Shown one piece after another: positions 35,601 to 43,062 of a stretch of 64,000 nt of DNA (position 1 is its first letter; the number at the start of each line of letters is the position of its first letter). The stretch is taken from positions 1 to 64,000 of the forward strand of contig CAVXOR010000004.1 in the NCBI GenBank assembly GCA_963763475.1. The letters run 5' to 3'. The notes under the pieces are model-generated. The model was given only the letters and a program-made list of their open reading frames with translations. It was not told the DNA's origin and did not search any database. A program made the translations under genes and the position numbers. Source of the stretch: AC-32 sp963763475. Its GTDB lineage: Bacteria > Actinomycetota > Thermoleophilia > Gaiellales > Gaiellaceae.

Positions 35601-36104
35601 CTACCGCAAGTCGCTGGCGGTGCCCTGGAGGAGGAGCTGAACCGCGCGCAGCTCGGCGGCCGTCGCGGGCTCGATCCGGCCGGCGCTGACCCACCAGGCC
35701 GGGTGGATCTCGTTCCAGCCGTGCTGGTCGTCCTCGACCCACGGGCCGACGACCTGGATCCGCGCGCCTTCGGCAGGGATCGCCACGCGGGCTCGATCCT
35801 GCGGGATGAGCTCGACGATCAGGTTGCCGCCGATCCGGTCGTTGCCGTCAGCGAGCAGCGACGGGTCGTCGGGCCGCAGGTCGATGTGCACGTCGCCGTC
35901 GTAGGGCTCGAAGACGACCTTGCGGACGGTGCCGACCGCGACGCGGCAGCGACTCTTCACGCGCAGTCGCGAAGGGTGGTAGACGCCGGCGAGCGGGTTG
36001 CCGCCGCGGCAGTACGGCGAGGGCGGCGCGATGTGCCGCCGCAGGGTGCAGGCTGCCGTGCAGCAGACGAGGAAGACGCCGATCACCACCGCAGGCCGCC
36101 GCAT
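35601..36104 (-). CDS. Exported lipoprotein, unknown function
   Basis: 167 residues. A short signal with a lipobox-like VCCTAAC (cysteine about 19) suggests lipid anchoring. The body is a beta-rich domain with FEPYDGDVHIDLRPDD and VVGPWVEDDQHGWNEIHPAWWV, a pattern of small exported proteins related to hypothetical actinobacterial lipoproteins. No catalytic motif recognised. It ends before a hairpin, upstream of the aldolase. Confidence 0.65.
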   Translation of the reverse strand: MRRPAVVIGVFLVCCTAACTLRRHIAPPSPYCRGGNPLAGVYHPSRLRVKSRCRVAVGTVRKVVFEPYDGDVHIDLRPDDPSLLADGNDRIGGNLIVELIPQDRARVAIPAEGARIQVVGPWVEDDQHGWNEIHPAWWVSAGRIEPATAAELRAVQLLLQGTASDLR

Positions 36105-36174
36105 GCGCCGAGCCTGCCAGCCGCGGGCGTCGCGCGAAAGTCGCTCTTTCGGCCTGGGCTAGAATCCGCCGAGC

Positions 36175-36247
36175 GCGGACGTAGCTCAGTTGGTAGAGCA
36201 TCAGCTTCCCAAGCTGAGGGTCGCGGGTTCGATCCCCGTCGTCCGCT
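36175..36247 (+). tRNA. tRNA-Gly (CCC)
   Basis: 73 nt. Acceptor GCGGACG pairs with CGTCCGC (36240-36246), discriminator T. D-loop AGCTCAGTTGGTAGAGC, anticodon loop TTCCCAA (CCC) closed by TCAGC/GCTGA, T-arm GCGGGTTCGATCCCCGT. CCA is not encoded. A TAGAAT box at 36160-36165 is a plausible -10. Reads GGG codons. Confidence 0.95.
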
Positions 36248-36408
36248 TAGTACCACTTCCCCTTCGCGAATCCGCCGAAAGCCATCAGTCCGATCAGGAC
36301 GATGACCAGTCCGATCCAGAAACTCCAGAACAGGATCGCGAGGATCCCTGCGATCACGATGATGCCGCCGACCGAGATGCCGGCGGTCTTCCTATCGCCT
36401 GCCGCCAT
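36247..36408 (-). CDS. 53-residue two-helix membrane protein
   Basis: Two hydrophobic helices (ISVGGIIVIAGILAILFWSFW, IGLVIVLIGLMAFGGF) with a charged N-terminus and a GKWY tail. ATG at 36408 has GGGAG six nt upstream. Its stop codon touches the last base of tRNA-Gly on the other strand. Resembles small hydrophobic membrane proteins common in soil actinobacteria; function unknown. Confidence 0.65.
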   Translation of the reverse strand: MAAGDRKTAGISVGGIIVIAGILAILFWSFWIGLVIVLIGLMAFGGFAKGKWY

Positions 36409-36735
36409 GTGCTTCTCCCTCCATGGTTGATGCCCCGAGCCAGGCCGGGGCGCGGAGCCTAACGTTGCGGCCGCCGACAGCGCGAGGAGGTCGCGTCGAC
36501 GCTGCGCTTCTGCCTCGTCTGCACAGGGCCGCGGCGGCGAGCCGAACGCCAAAGGAGTAGGCTGGTTGGACTGGCCCTGCGGCCAGAACCCCGGCCGAAA
36601 GCCCGAAGGCCGCCAACGTGCGTCGACGCGCGAGGCGATGAGCCCAGGCAAACAGGATTCGACTGTAGGGCCAGCACCCCCTTGGCTCGACGTCCTGGTC
36701 CCTTGATTTCGGGCTAGAGTCCGCTTCGAGAGCCG
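36409..36735 (+). other. Non-coding gap with interspersed repeat
   Basis: About 330 bp without a credible gene. It contains a composite repeat (36504-36524 and 36533-36550) also found at 54036-54074, and a TAGAGT box near 36715 that may drive the next gene. Open frames here are arginine/proline-rich shadows. Confidence 0.4.
36504..36550 (+). repeat. Composite interspersed repeat, copy 1
   Basis: GCGCTTCTGCCTCGTCTGC plus AC, then an 8-nt insert, then GGCGGCGAGCCGAACGCC. Copy 2 at 54036-54074 has the same two blocks directly joined, with one T-to-C change in the first block. Both copies lie in gene-poor DNA. Confidence 0.5.
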
Positions 36736-36960
36736 ATGGCAGCCGATCCGGACACAGCACTCATCGCCGGCCAGTTGGCAGAGCTCACCCAGAAGGTCGA
36801 TGAGATGGCGCAGCAGCTCAAGGGTCTCCGCGAGGGCGCGGACGACGCGGAAGAACGTGCTAACACCCAGCAAGAACGCATTGACCTCGCGGCGAGGGAA
36901 CTGGCCCAAGTCAGTGAGCGTCTACAAGCTGCGGCGAATGCTCTCCGAGAGTCCATCTGA
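36736..36960 (+). CDS. Small coiled-coil protein
   Basis: 74 residues, almost entirely predicted coiled coil with heptads (AGQLAELTQKVDEMAQQLKG, REGADDAEERANTQQER, AARELAQVSERLQAAANAL). No signal peptide or membrane segment. Codon use is less GC-biased than neighbours (many GAA, CAA, AGT-type codons), hinting at a different origin. Function unknown; probably a self-associating cytoplasmic protein. Confidence 0.55.
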   Translation: MAADPDTALIAGQLAELTQKVDEMAQQLKGLREGADDAEERANTQQERIDLAARELAQVSERLQAAANALRESI

Positions 36961-37045
36961 TTTCGCTTAGCTGGCGCGCGTGCTTGCGCGCAACACCCAA
37001 GCCGGACGGAACGCAGGTTCAGGCATTCGCCGGCGTCTTCTAGGT

Positions 37046-37119
37046 AGGAGCCGGGCAAGCTCCTTCCAAGGGACTTTCGGCAATTTCCCAGGGGAGAGCG
37101 GAGAAGGTGCCCGGCTCCT
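37046..37119. repeat. Long-arm inverted repeat A
   Basis: Perfect 12-bp arms AGGAGCCGGGCA (37046-37057) and its complement (37108-37119) enclose about 50 nt that can form a small inner GGGA/TCCC stem. Confidence 0.55.
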
Positions 37120-37159
37120 CAGCGTCGACCTTCGGTCGCGCGCAACGGACAGAACGGCA

Positions 37160-37217
37160 AGAGCGGCCGCCTAGGCCAGGGGCTTTTTGCCCAGGGAGAG
37201 GGGATGGCGGCCGCTCT
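37160..37217. repeat. Long-arm inverted repeat B
   Basis: Perfect 12-bp arms AGAGCGGCCGCC (37160-37171) and complement (37206-37217), extendable by three more pairs after one mismatch (37156-37158 with 37219-37221). Inside is GGGC-TTTTT-GCCC. Confidence 0.55.
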
Positions 37218-37251
37218 CGCCTGAGCGACCAGTGTAGGCATCCGCGCGTGG

Positions 37252-37572
37252 CTACGGCGCGGCGCGATCCTCGACGAGGAAGTCGTGGATCTCGGCGAGG
37301 TCGTCGAGCGCCGTCTGGATGTCCTCCTGCTCCAGCTTCGTCTGCTCCGCGGCGCGGGCGATCTCGCGGGCTGCGAGGAAGTCGCCGACGATGTCGCGGC
37401 TCTCGCCCTCGACGACGACCGGGTTCTCGAGCTCGTAGCCGCGCTCGACGAGCATCTGCTCGATCAGGCGCACCAGCTCGGGCAGCGCCTCGTCGGGCGC
37501 GTCGGCAGCGTCCTCCTGGAGCTGCGCCCACTGGCTCTCCCACTCATGCAGGTCGAGACCCGGCTCGGTCAT
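37252..37572 (-). CDS. Acidic cytoplasmic protein, unknown
   Basis: 106 residues, strongly acidic and helical: LDLHEWESQWAQLQEDAADAPDEALPEL, then MLVERGYELENPVVVEGESRD, then DFLAAREIARAAEQ and a C-terminal acidic helix. Close to hypothetical actinobacterial proteins with similar WESQW openings. No known domain identified. ATG at 37572 is the first start in the coding-like part of the frame. Confidence 0.6.
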   Translation of the reverse strand: MTEPGLDLHEWESQWAQLQEDAADAPDEALPELVRLIEQMLVERGYELENPVVVEGESRDIVGDFLAAREIARAAEQTKLEQEDIQTALDDLAEIHDFLVEDRAAP

Positions 37573-37661
37573 TTTCGGCTCGCCGGTAGCATCTTCCGCG
37601 GCTCCCGTGCCCGGCCGGCCTTCGCAGGAAACCGCGCGCCTGCTCGCGAGTGGAGGACGCC

Positions 37662-38030
37662 CTAGTCGAGCCCGGTGTCGAGGTGAAAGTCGACGTGGCC
37701 GATCCTGCCGCGGGGAACGCGGACGAAGGTCGGCGTCAGCTCGCGGCCGGGGCCCAGCTTGCCGGTCGTGACGGCGTAGCGGCCGGGACGGAGATGCACG
37801 CGGTAGAGGCCGTGGTCGTTCGTGCGGGCCGACGCCCTCACCACGCCGCTGCGCCGGAACTGGAGCAGGAAGTTCTTCGCGGGCTCCTCGCAGGGGCTGC
37901 CCTGTCGGCACACCGGCGCAATCGGGCCCCGCATGACGACGCCGCGCAGGCCCGAGACGGGAGCCGAGGCGGCCGGGACGGCTGTGGAGACCGACGCGAC
38001 CGCAAGTACCAGCAATGCGGTTCCGCGCAC
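37662..38030 (-). CDS. Exported protein with carboxypeptidase-regulatory-like fold
   Basis: 122 residues: signal peptide (RGTALLVLAVASVSTAVPAASA) then a beta-sandwich with VSGLRGVVMRGPIAPVC and ASARTNDHGLYRVHLRPGRYAV, the pattern of small exported carboxypeptidase-regulatory-like domains. Two cysteines may form a disulfide. GTG at 38030 is chosen because TAGACT (38039-38044) ends eight nt upstream and the signal peptide begins there. Confidence 0.65.
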   Translation of the reverse strand: MRGTALLVLAVASVSTAVPAASAPVSGLRGVVMRGPIAPVCRQGSPCEEPAKNFLLQFRRSGVVRASARTNDHGLYRVHLRPGRYAVTTGKLGPGRELTPTFVRVPRGRIGHVDFHLDTGLD

Positions 38031-38129
38031 GACTTTGGAGTCTAGCGCCGGACGAAGGGTTGCACGCATGGTCCCGGCGGCGTAACGTCGCGGCTTCGAT
38101 CGGGGGGCACAGCAACAGGGGAGGCAGGA

Positions 38130-39872
38130 ATGACAGGACGCACATCCGAGCGGGTGCGGCGTGCCGCGCTGCTAGTCGCTCTGGCCGGCTTCGCCGCGAT
38201 CGTCTTCGGCGCAACCGGCGGGACGGCGGCGGCTGCGGGCACGCCCGGCTCGAATCTGAAGCCCACCGTCACGTGGGCCAGCGCCCACGACGTCTCGCTT
38301 CCGCTCCGCGACATTGCCGCGAGTCATATCGCCGGCGATGCCGAGGAGGAAGGGCCCGAGCGCGGGGAGGACGACGAGTCCGTCGCTGACATCGGAGCCC
38401 CCGGCGACGGAGCGCTGCAGACGATGCTCGCGCCGCCGACCATCTCGGCGACCGGAGCGAACTTCGAGGGCATCAGCAATCAGAACAACTTCAACATCTT
38501 CGGCTTCCGGGTGAACCCGCCCGACCCCGTCGGTGACGTGGGGCCGAACAACTACGTCGAGATGGCGAATCTCGCGTTCGAGGTCTTCAACAAGTCGGGC
38601 GTGCCGCTCCTCGGGCCGGTGGACACCGGCGCGCTCTGGGACAACTTCCCGATCGAGGACTGCACGGATCCTTCCGGCGACCCGGTCGTGCTCTACGACC
38701 AGCTCACCGACCGCTGGATCCTGACCCAGTTCACAACGAGCGGCCTCGACGATGCGACCCGGCCATTCTGGAACTGCGTCGCGGTCTCGACCACCGGCGA
38801 CCCGACCGGCAGCTACTACCGGTACGCGTTCGAGACGGAGAACTTCCAGTTCTTCCCCGACTACCCGAAGTACGGCGTCTGGAAGGACTCGTACGTGCTC
38901 ACGACCCGCGAGTTCGGCCCGACGGTCGAATACGGCATCGGCGTCTACGCGCTCGAGAAGAACAAGATGGTGAACGGCGAGCCGGCTCGCGCGGTCAGCT
39001 TCTTCCTCGACGGCAACGAGCCGGGGATGCTGCCGCTCGTCGGCGACGGGCTGCTCCCGGCCGACATCGACGGTCAGCAGAAGCCGAAGGCCGACGCGGC
39101 GATCCCCCTGGTCGGCACGCAGGACGACAACTCGGACTACGGCGCCACGTTCGATGCGCTCAACATCTGGGACCTGCGCGTCAAGTGGAAGGCTACGCCG
39201 GACGCCTCGCTCGAGCTGAAGACCCAGCTGCCGACGGCGGCGTTCGACTCGATCTTCCCGTGCGCGCCCACGTCACGCGACTGCCTGCCGCAACCGGGAA
39301 TCACGAACCCGGCGCAGTTCCTGGACATCCTCTCGTATCGGCAGCGGCCGACCTGGCGGCTGGCCTACCGGAACTTCAAGGGCTACGAGTCGCTGGTCAC
39401 CAACCAGTCGGTCGAGGCCGCCCCTGGCGTCGCCGGCGTCCGCTGGTATGAGATCCGCCGCAACGTCGACACGGGCGCGTACAGCGTCTACCAGCAGGGC
39501 ACCTTCGCCCCGAGCGACGGCGTCCATCGCTGGATGGGCTCCGCGGCGCAGGACAAGCTGGGGAACCTGGCGCTCGGCTACAGCGTCGTCAACGGGACGA
39601 ACGTCTTCCCGGGCATCCGGTACACGGGCCGTCTCGCCGCCGCCCCGCTCGGGCAGATGAACCTCGGCGAGGGGACGATCATCAACGGCACCGGCGTGCA
39701 GACGACCACGAACTCGCGCTGGGGCGACTACACCTCGCTGAACGTCGACCCGGTGGACGACTGCACCTTCTGGTACGTGAACGAGTACTACACCGCGGCC
39801 GGCCAGGCGTCCTCTACGGCAGGCTGGCAGACGCGGATCGCGAGCTTCGCGCTGCCGGGCTGCTCCCCGTAG
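38130..39872 (+). CDS. Large exported protein, paralogue of 47916
   Basis: 580 residues with a signal peptide (to about 37), an acidic linker and a globular domain with GDVGPNNYVEMANLAFEVFNK, GDPVVLYDQLTDRWILTQF, CVAVSTTGDPTGSYYRYAF, YPKYGVWKDSYVLTTREF and a C-terminal WGDYTSLNVDPVDDCTFWYVNEYY. The same blocks occur in order in the gene at 47916. The fold looks like a large beta-propeller; function unknown. ATG has GGGGAGG five nt upstream. A GC hairpin follows. Confidence 0.75.
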   Translation: MTGRTSERVRRAALLVALAGFAAIVFGATGGTAAAAGTPGSNLKPTVTWASAHDVSLPLRDIAASHIAGDAEEEGPERGEDDESVADIGAPGDGALQTMLAPPTISATGANFEGISNQNNFNIFGFRVNPPDPVGDVGPNNYVEMANLAFEVFNKSGVPLLGPVDTGALWDNFPIEDCTDPSGDPVVLYDQLTDRWILTQFTTSGLDDATRPFWNCVAVSTTGDPTGSYYRYAFETENFQFFPDYPKYGVWKDSYVLTTREFGPTVEYGIGVYALEKNKMVNGEPARAVSFFLDGNEPGMLPLVGDGLLPADIDGQQKPKADAAIPLVGTQDDNSDYGATFDALNIWDLRVKWKATPDASLELKTQLPTAAFDSIFPCAPTSRDCLPQPGITNPAQFLDILSYRQRPTWRLAYRNFKGYESLVTNQSVEAAPGVAGVRWYEIRRNVDTGAYSVYQQGTFAPSDGVHRWMGSAAQDKLGNLALGYSVVNGTNVFPGIRYTGRLAAAPLGQMNLGEGTIINGTGVQTTTNSRWGDYTSLNVDPVDDCTFWYVNEYYTAAGQASSTAGWQTRIASFALPGCSP

Positions 39873-39886
39873 GGAGACCCGACCTA

Positions 39887-39920
39887 CCGGCGGGCGCGGG
39901 AGGGATCCCGCGCCCGCCGG
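39887..39920 (+). terminator. GC-rich terminator-like hairpin
   Basis: Perfect 15-bp arms 39887-39901 and 39906-39920 with a GGGA loop, 15 nt after the stop of the exported gene. No U-tract. Confidence 0.65.
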
Positions 39921-39966
39921 CGCAGTGCGTGCCGGCTCCTCGCGGCAGATACGATCACGCGGTCTC

Positions 39967-41172
39967 GTGGGTCGCTCCTCAGCGCAAGAAGCAGGGCATT
40001 TGCTCGCGCTCGGCGTGTCGCATCACCACGCGCCGCTCGAGGTGCGCGAACGTCTCTACCTGCAGGACGGGCAGGCGGCCGACCTGGCGGCGACGCTCGG
40101 TGAGGCGGTCGTGCTCTCGACCTGCAACCGCACGGAGCTCTACCTGGTCGGCGGCGATCCCGACCGGGCCCGGCAGGAGCTCGAGGATCGCTCGGGGCTC
40201 GAGCTGGAGGGCGTGCTCGCGCGCTGGGACGACGGGGAGGCGGTCGCGCATCTGTTCCGAGTCGCCGCGGGGCTCGACTCGCTCGTCCCTGGTGAGTCGC
40301 AGATCCTCGGCCAGGTGCGGGACGCCTACGAGGCAGCCCGCATGCGCGGCGTCACCGGCGCGCTGCTGAACCGGCTGTTCGAGGATGCACTGCGCGCCGG
40401 GAAGCGGGTTCGCACCGAGGCGAAGCTGCACGAGCTGCCGGAGTCCGTGGCGGCCTCGGCGGTCGAGCTCGGCGTGCGCGAGCTCGGCGGGGCCGAAGGC
40501 AAGCGGGCGCTGCTCTTCGGCGCCGGAAAGATGAGCGAGCTCGCCGCGAGCGACCTGACGGCGCGGGGAGCCGAGGTCGTGGTCGCGAGCCGGACGCTGG
40601 AGAGCGCCCAGGATCTCGCCGAGCGGGTCGGCGGACGCGCCGCTGCCTTCGATGCGGTCGCCGTCGAGTTGCCCGAGGCCGACCTCGTCATTTCCGCGAC
40701 GCGCTGTCCCTACCCGATCCTCCACGCCGAGGCGGTGCGGCCGCGCGAGAAGCCGCTCGTGCTCGTGGACGTCGCCGTCCCGCGCGACCTCGACCCGGCG
40801 ATCGGCGAGCTCGAGGGTTGCACGCTCTATGACATCGACGCGCTCGGCGAGGGCCTGGTCGGCCGCGAGGAGGACATCCGCGAGGCCGAGGCGATCGTTG
40901 CCGAGGAGGCGGCCCGCTTTGCGGAGTGGCGCCGCTCACGCGACGCGGCCGACGCGATCCGCGACCTGCGCACTCGCGCCGAGGAGATCCGCTCCGAGGA
41001 GCTCGCGCGTGCCGGCTCGAGGCTGTCCGAGCTCTCGCCGCGTGAGCGCGAGACGGTCGAGACGCTGACGACGCAGATCGTGAACAAGCTTCTCCACGCG
41101 CCGACCGTCCGCGCCAAGGAGGCCGGCTCGGAGCCGCTGCGCGACCTCTTCGCCCTTCGCGACGACGAGTGA
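39967..41172 (+). CDS. hemA: Glutamyl-tRNA reductase
   Basis: About 401 residues. LALGVSHHHAPLEVRERL at the N-terminus, the catalytic cysteine region STCNRTELYLVGG, GESQILGQVRDAYE, the NADPH-binding GKRALLFGAGKMSELAASDL and the C-terminal dimerisation helices with TTQIVNKLLHAPTVRAKE. First committed step of C5 tetrapyrrole synthesis. Start uncertain: GTG at 39967 (11 nt after a TACGAT box) or TTG at 40000, just before the conserved core. Stop overlaps hemL by 4 nt. Confidence 0.93.
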   Translation: MGRSSAQEAGHLLALGVSHHHAPLEVRERLYLQDGQAADLAATLGEAVVLSTCNRTELYLVGGDPDRARQELEDRSGLELEGVLARWDDGEAVAHLFRVAAGLDSLVPGESQILGQVRDAYEAARMRGVTGALLNRLFEDALRAGKRVRTEAKLHELPESVAASAVELGVRELGGAEGKRALLFGAGKMSELAASDLTARGAEVVVASRTLESAQDLAERVGGRAAAFDAVAVELPEADLVISATRCPYPILHAEAVRPREKPLVLVDVAVPRDLDPAIGELEGCTLYDIDALGEGLVGREEDIREAEAIVAEEAARFAEWRRSRDAADAIRDLRTRAEEIRSEELARAGSRLSELSPRERETVETLTTQIVNKLLHAPTVRAKEAGSEPLRDLFALRDDE

Positions 41173-42327
41173 CCTCGGCCGACCTCTACGCCCGGGCGCT
41201 GCGCGTGATCCCGGGCGGCGTCAACTCGCCGGTGCGCGCGATGAAGGCGGTCGGGCTCGAGCGGCCGCTGTTCGCGGCGCGCGGCGAGGGCGCCTACCTC
41301 GAGGACGCCGACGGCCGGCGCTACCTCGACTGGGTGCTCTCCTGGGGACCGCTGATCTTCGGGCACGCCGACCCGGAGACGGTCGAGGCGGTCGTGGCCG
41401 CGGCGCGCGAGGGGACGAGCTTCGGCACGGCCACCGAGCGCGAGGTCGAGCTGGCCGAGGCGATCGTCGACGGCAGTGCCGTCCGTGGAGATGGTGCGGC
41501 TCGTGTCGTCCGGCACCGAAGCCGCGATGACCGCGCTGCGGCTCGCCCGGGCGGCGACCGGCCGCGAGCCGTTCGTCCGCTTCCGCGGCAACTACCACGG
41601 CCACGCCGACCCGTTCCTCTCCGAGGCCGGCTCGGGCGTGCGGACACTGGGGCTCGAGCCCGGGGGAGAGGGTCGCGTGGTCGACTACAACGACCTCGAG
41701 GCTGTCGAGCGGCAGATCGAGGGCGCGGCGTGCCTCTTCGTCGAGCCGGTGGCCGGGAACATGGGCGTCGTCCCGCCGGCAGCGGGGTTCCTCGAGGGCC
41801 TGCGGGGCCTTTGCGACGCGAGCGGCGCGCTGCTCGTCTTCGACGAGGTGATCACTGGCTTCCGCGTGGCGCGCGGCGGGGCGCAGGAGCGCTTCGGCGT
41901 GCTGCCCGACCTGACCGTGCTCGGCAAGATCGTGGGCGGCGGCCTGCCGCTCGCAGCCTTCGGCGGCCGCGCCGAGCTGATGGAACGCCTAGCGCCGGCC
42001 GGCCACGTCTACCAGGCGGGCACGCTTTCCGGGAACCCGCTCGCGACCGCCGCGGGCCTGTCCGTGTTAAGACGTCTGACGCCGGCGGTGTACGAGCAGC
42101 TCGAGGCGATCGGCCGTCGGCTCGATGCCCTCGGCGAGTACGGCCGCTTCGAGCGAGTCGGCGCGATGGCGACGCTGTTCGTCGACGACTACCCGGCGCT
42201 CTTCCGCCACTTGCTCGAGCGCGGGATCTACCTGGCACCGAGCCAGAACGAGGCGATGTTCCTCTCGACCGCGCACGGCGACGACGAGATCGATCGCACA
42301 CTCGAGGCCGTCGCGAGCTTCGCGTGA
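41169..42327 (+). pseudogene. hemL: Glutamate-1-semialdehyde aminomutase, frameshifted
   Basis: Two frames together give complete HemL (about 385 residues). The first encodes ADLYARALRVIPGGVNSPVRA through AEAIVDG and then loses homology. The second picks up at VPSVEMVRLVSSGTEAAMTAL and runs to the end, including LLVFDEVITGFR and the PLP lysine in LTVLGKIVGGGLP. Removing one G near 41478 (GACGGCAGTGCCG to GACGCAGTGCCG) restores IVDAVPSVEMV exactly. Since this enzyme is needed for heme from HemA product, a sequence error is likelier than true loss. Overlaps hemA by 4 nt. Confidence 0.9.
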
Positions 42328-42408
42328 CACACGCTGCTGCCCGTCTTCCGGCGCGAGCTTCCATCCCGGAAAATCCGTGCTAGCCTCGAGCTGTTCAGAA
42401 GCTGGGGG

Positions 42409-43062
42409 TTGAGGATCATTCGAAGTAGCTATCCGTTGGGCGAGGTGTCGGCGCTCGCGCGTACGCGCACGGTGCTGCTGATCCTCGTCGTCCTGCTGGG
42501 GCTCGGGGGCGCCTACCTCCTCGCCGCCAGCCCTGCGCTGGCCGCCGCGACCGCCGGACCCGATCCTGACCCGCCTCCACCGCCTCCGCCTCCGCCGGCG
42601 CCGGTTCCGCCGCCGCCCCCACCACCGGCCTACGTGCCACCACCGCCGCCACCACCGGCATACGTCCCGCCGCCGCCTCCGGCCTACACCCCGCCGAGGC
42701 CACAGCCCAAGCCGCAGGTGCACCGGGCGAAGCCGAAGCCGAAGGAGACGTCGGGCGCGACTACAGGCGGTTCGACCTGGCTTCCGCGCGCGCCTGATTC
42801 GCCGACCATCGCATCCTTGGCGCCGTCGGCGGCGAGCGCCGCAACCGTCTCCGGGACGTCGAGCAGCCTTCTGCCGCTTCTACTGGGAATCGCGCTCGTG
42901 CTCTCCCTGGTCGTCGTCGCCGTCGCGGCGACTCCGCCGTGGGTGCTTCCGCGGCATGTGAACATGGTCGCGTACGAGCACCGCGAGGCCGTCATGACGG
43001 GCGGCACGGCGATCGCGGTCAGCATCGCCGTCGGCCTCTTGATCGCGCTGGTCGGCTCATGA
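42409..43062 (+). CDS. Proline-rich membrane protein
   Basis: Up to 217 residues: a first helix (TVLLILVVLLGLGGAYLLAA), a long extracytoplasmic linker with repeats of YVPPPPPPPA type (about 55-105), a basic segment with KPQVHRAKPKPKE, then two C-terminal helices (LLPLLLGIALVLSLVVVAV; GGTAIAVSIAVGLLIAL). The linker could span the cell wall. Start uncertain: TTG at 42409 or GTG at 42445. Its stop overlaps the next exported gene (ATGA), so the pair is probably an operon. Confidence 0.6.
   Translation: MRIIRSSYPLGEVSALARTRTVLLILVVLLGLGGAYLLAASPALAAATAGPDPDPPPPPPPPPAPVPPPPPPPAYVPPPPPPPAYVPPPPPAYTPPRPQPKPQVHRAKPKPKETSGATTGGSTWLPRAPDSPTIASLAPSAASAATVSGTSSSLLPLLLGIALVLSLVVVAVAATPPWVLPRHVNMVAYEHREAVMTGGTAIAVSIAVGLLIALVGS

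Larger units (their letters stand above)
36961..37251. other. Structured spacer between convergent genes
   Basis: 290 bp with no gene I can support. It contains two long-arm inverted repeats (37046-37119 and 37160-37217). Because the flanking genes converge here, the elements may stop transcription from both sides, or one may be a small RNA. Confidence 0.45.

Noticed and set aside
36470..36560. Integron attC site
   Set aside because: GCCTAAC is present but no matching GTTRRRY end or proper paired arms; no integron integrase nearby.
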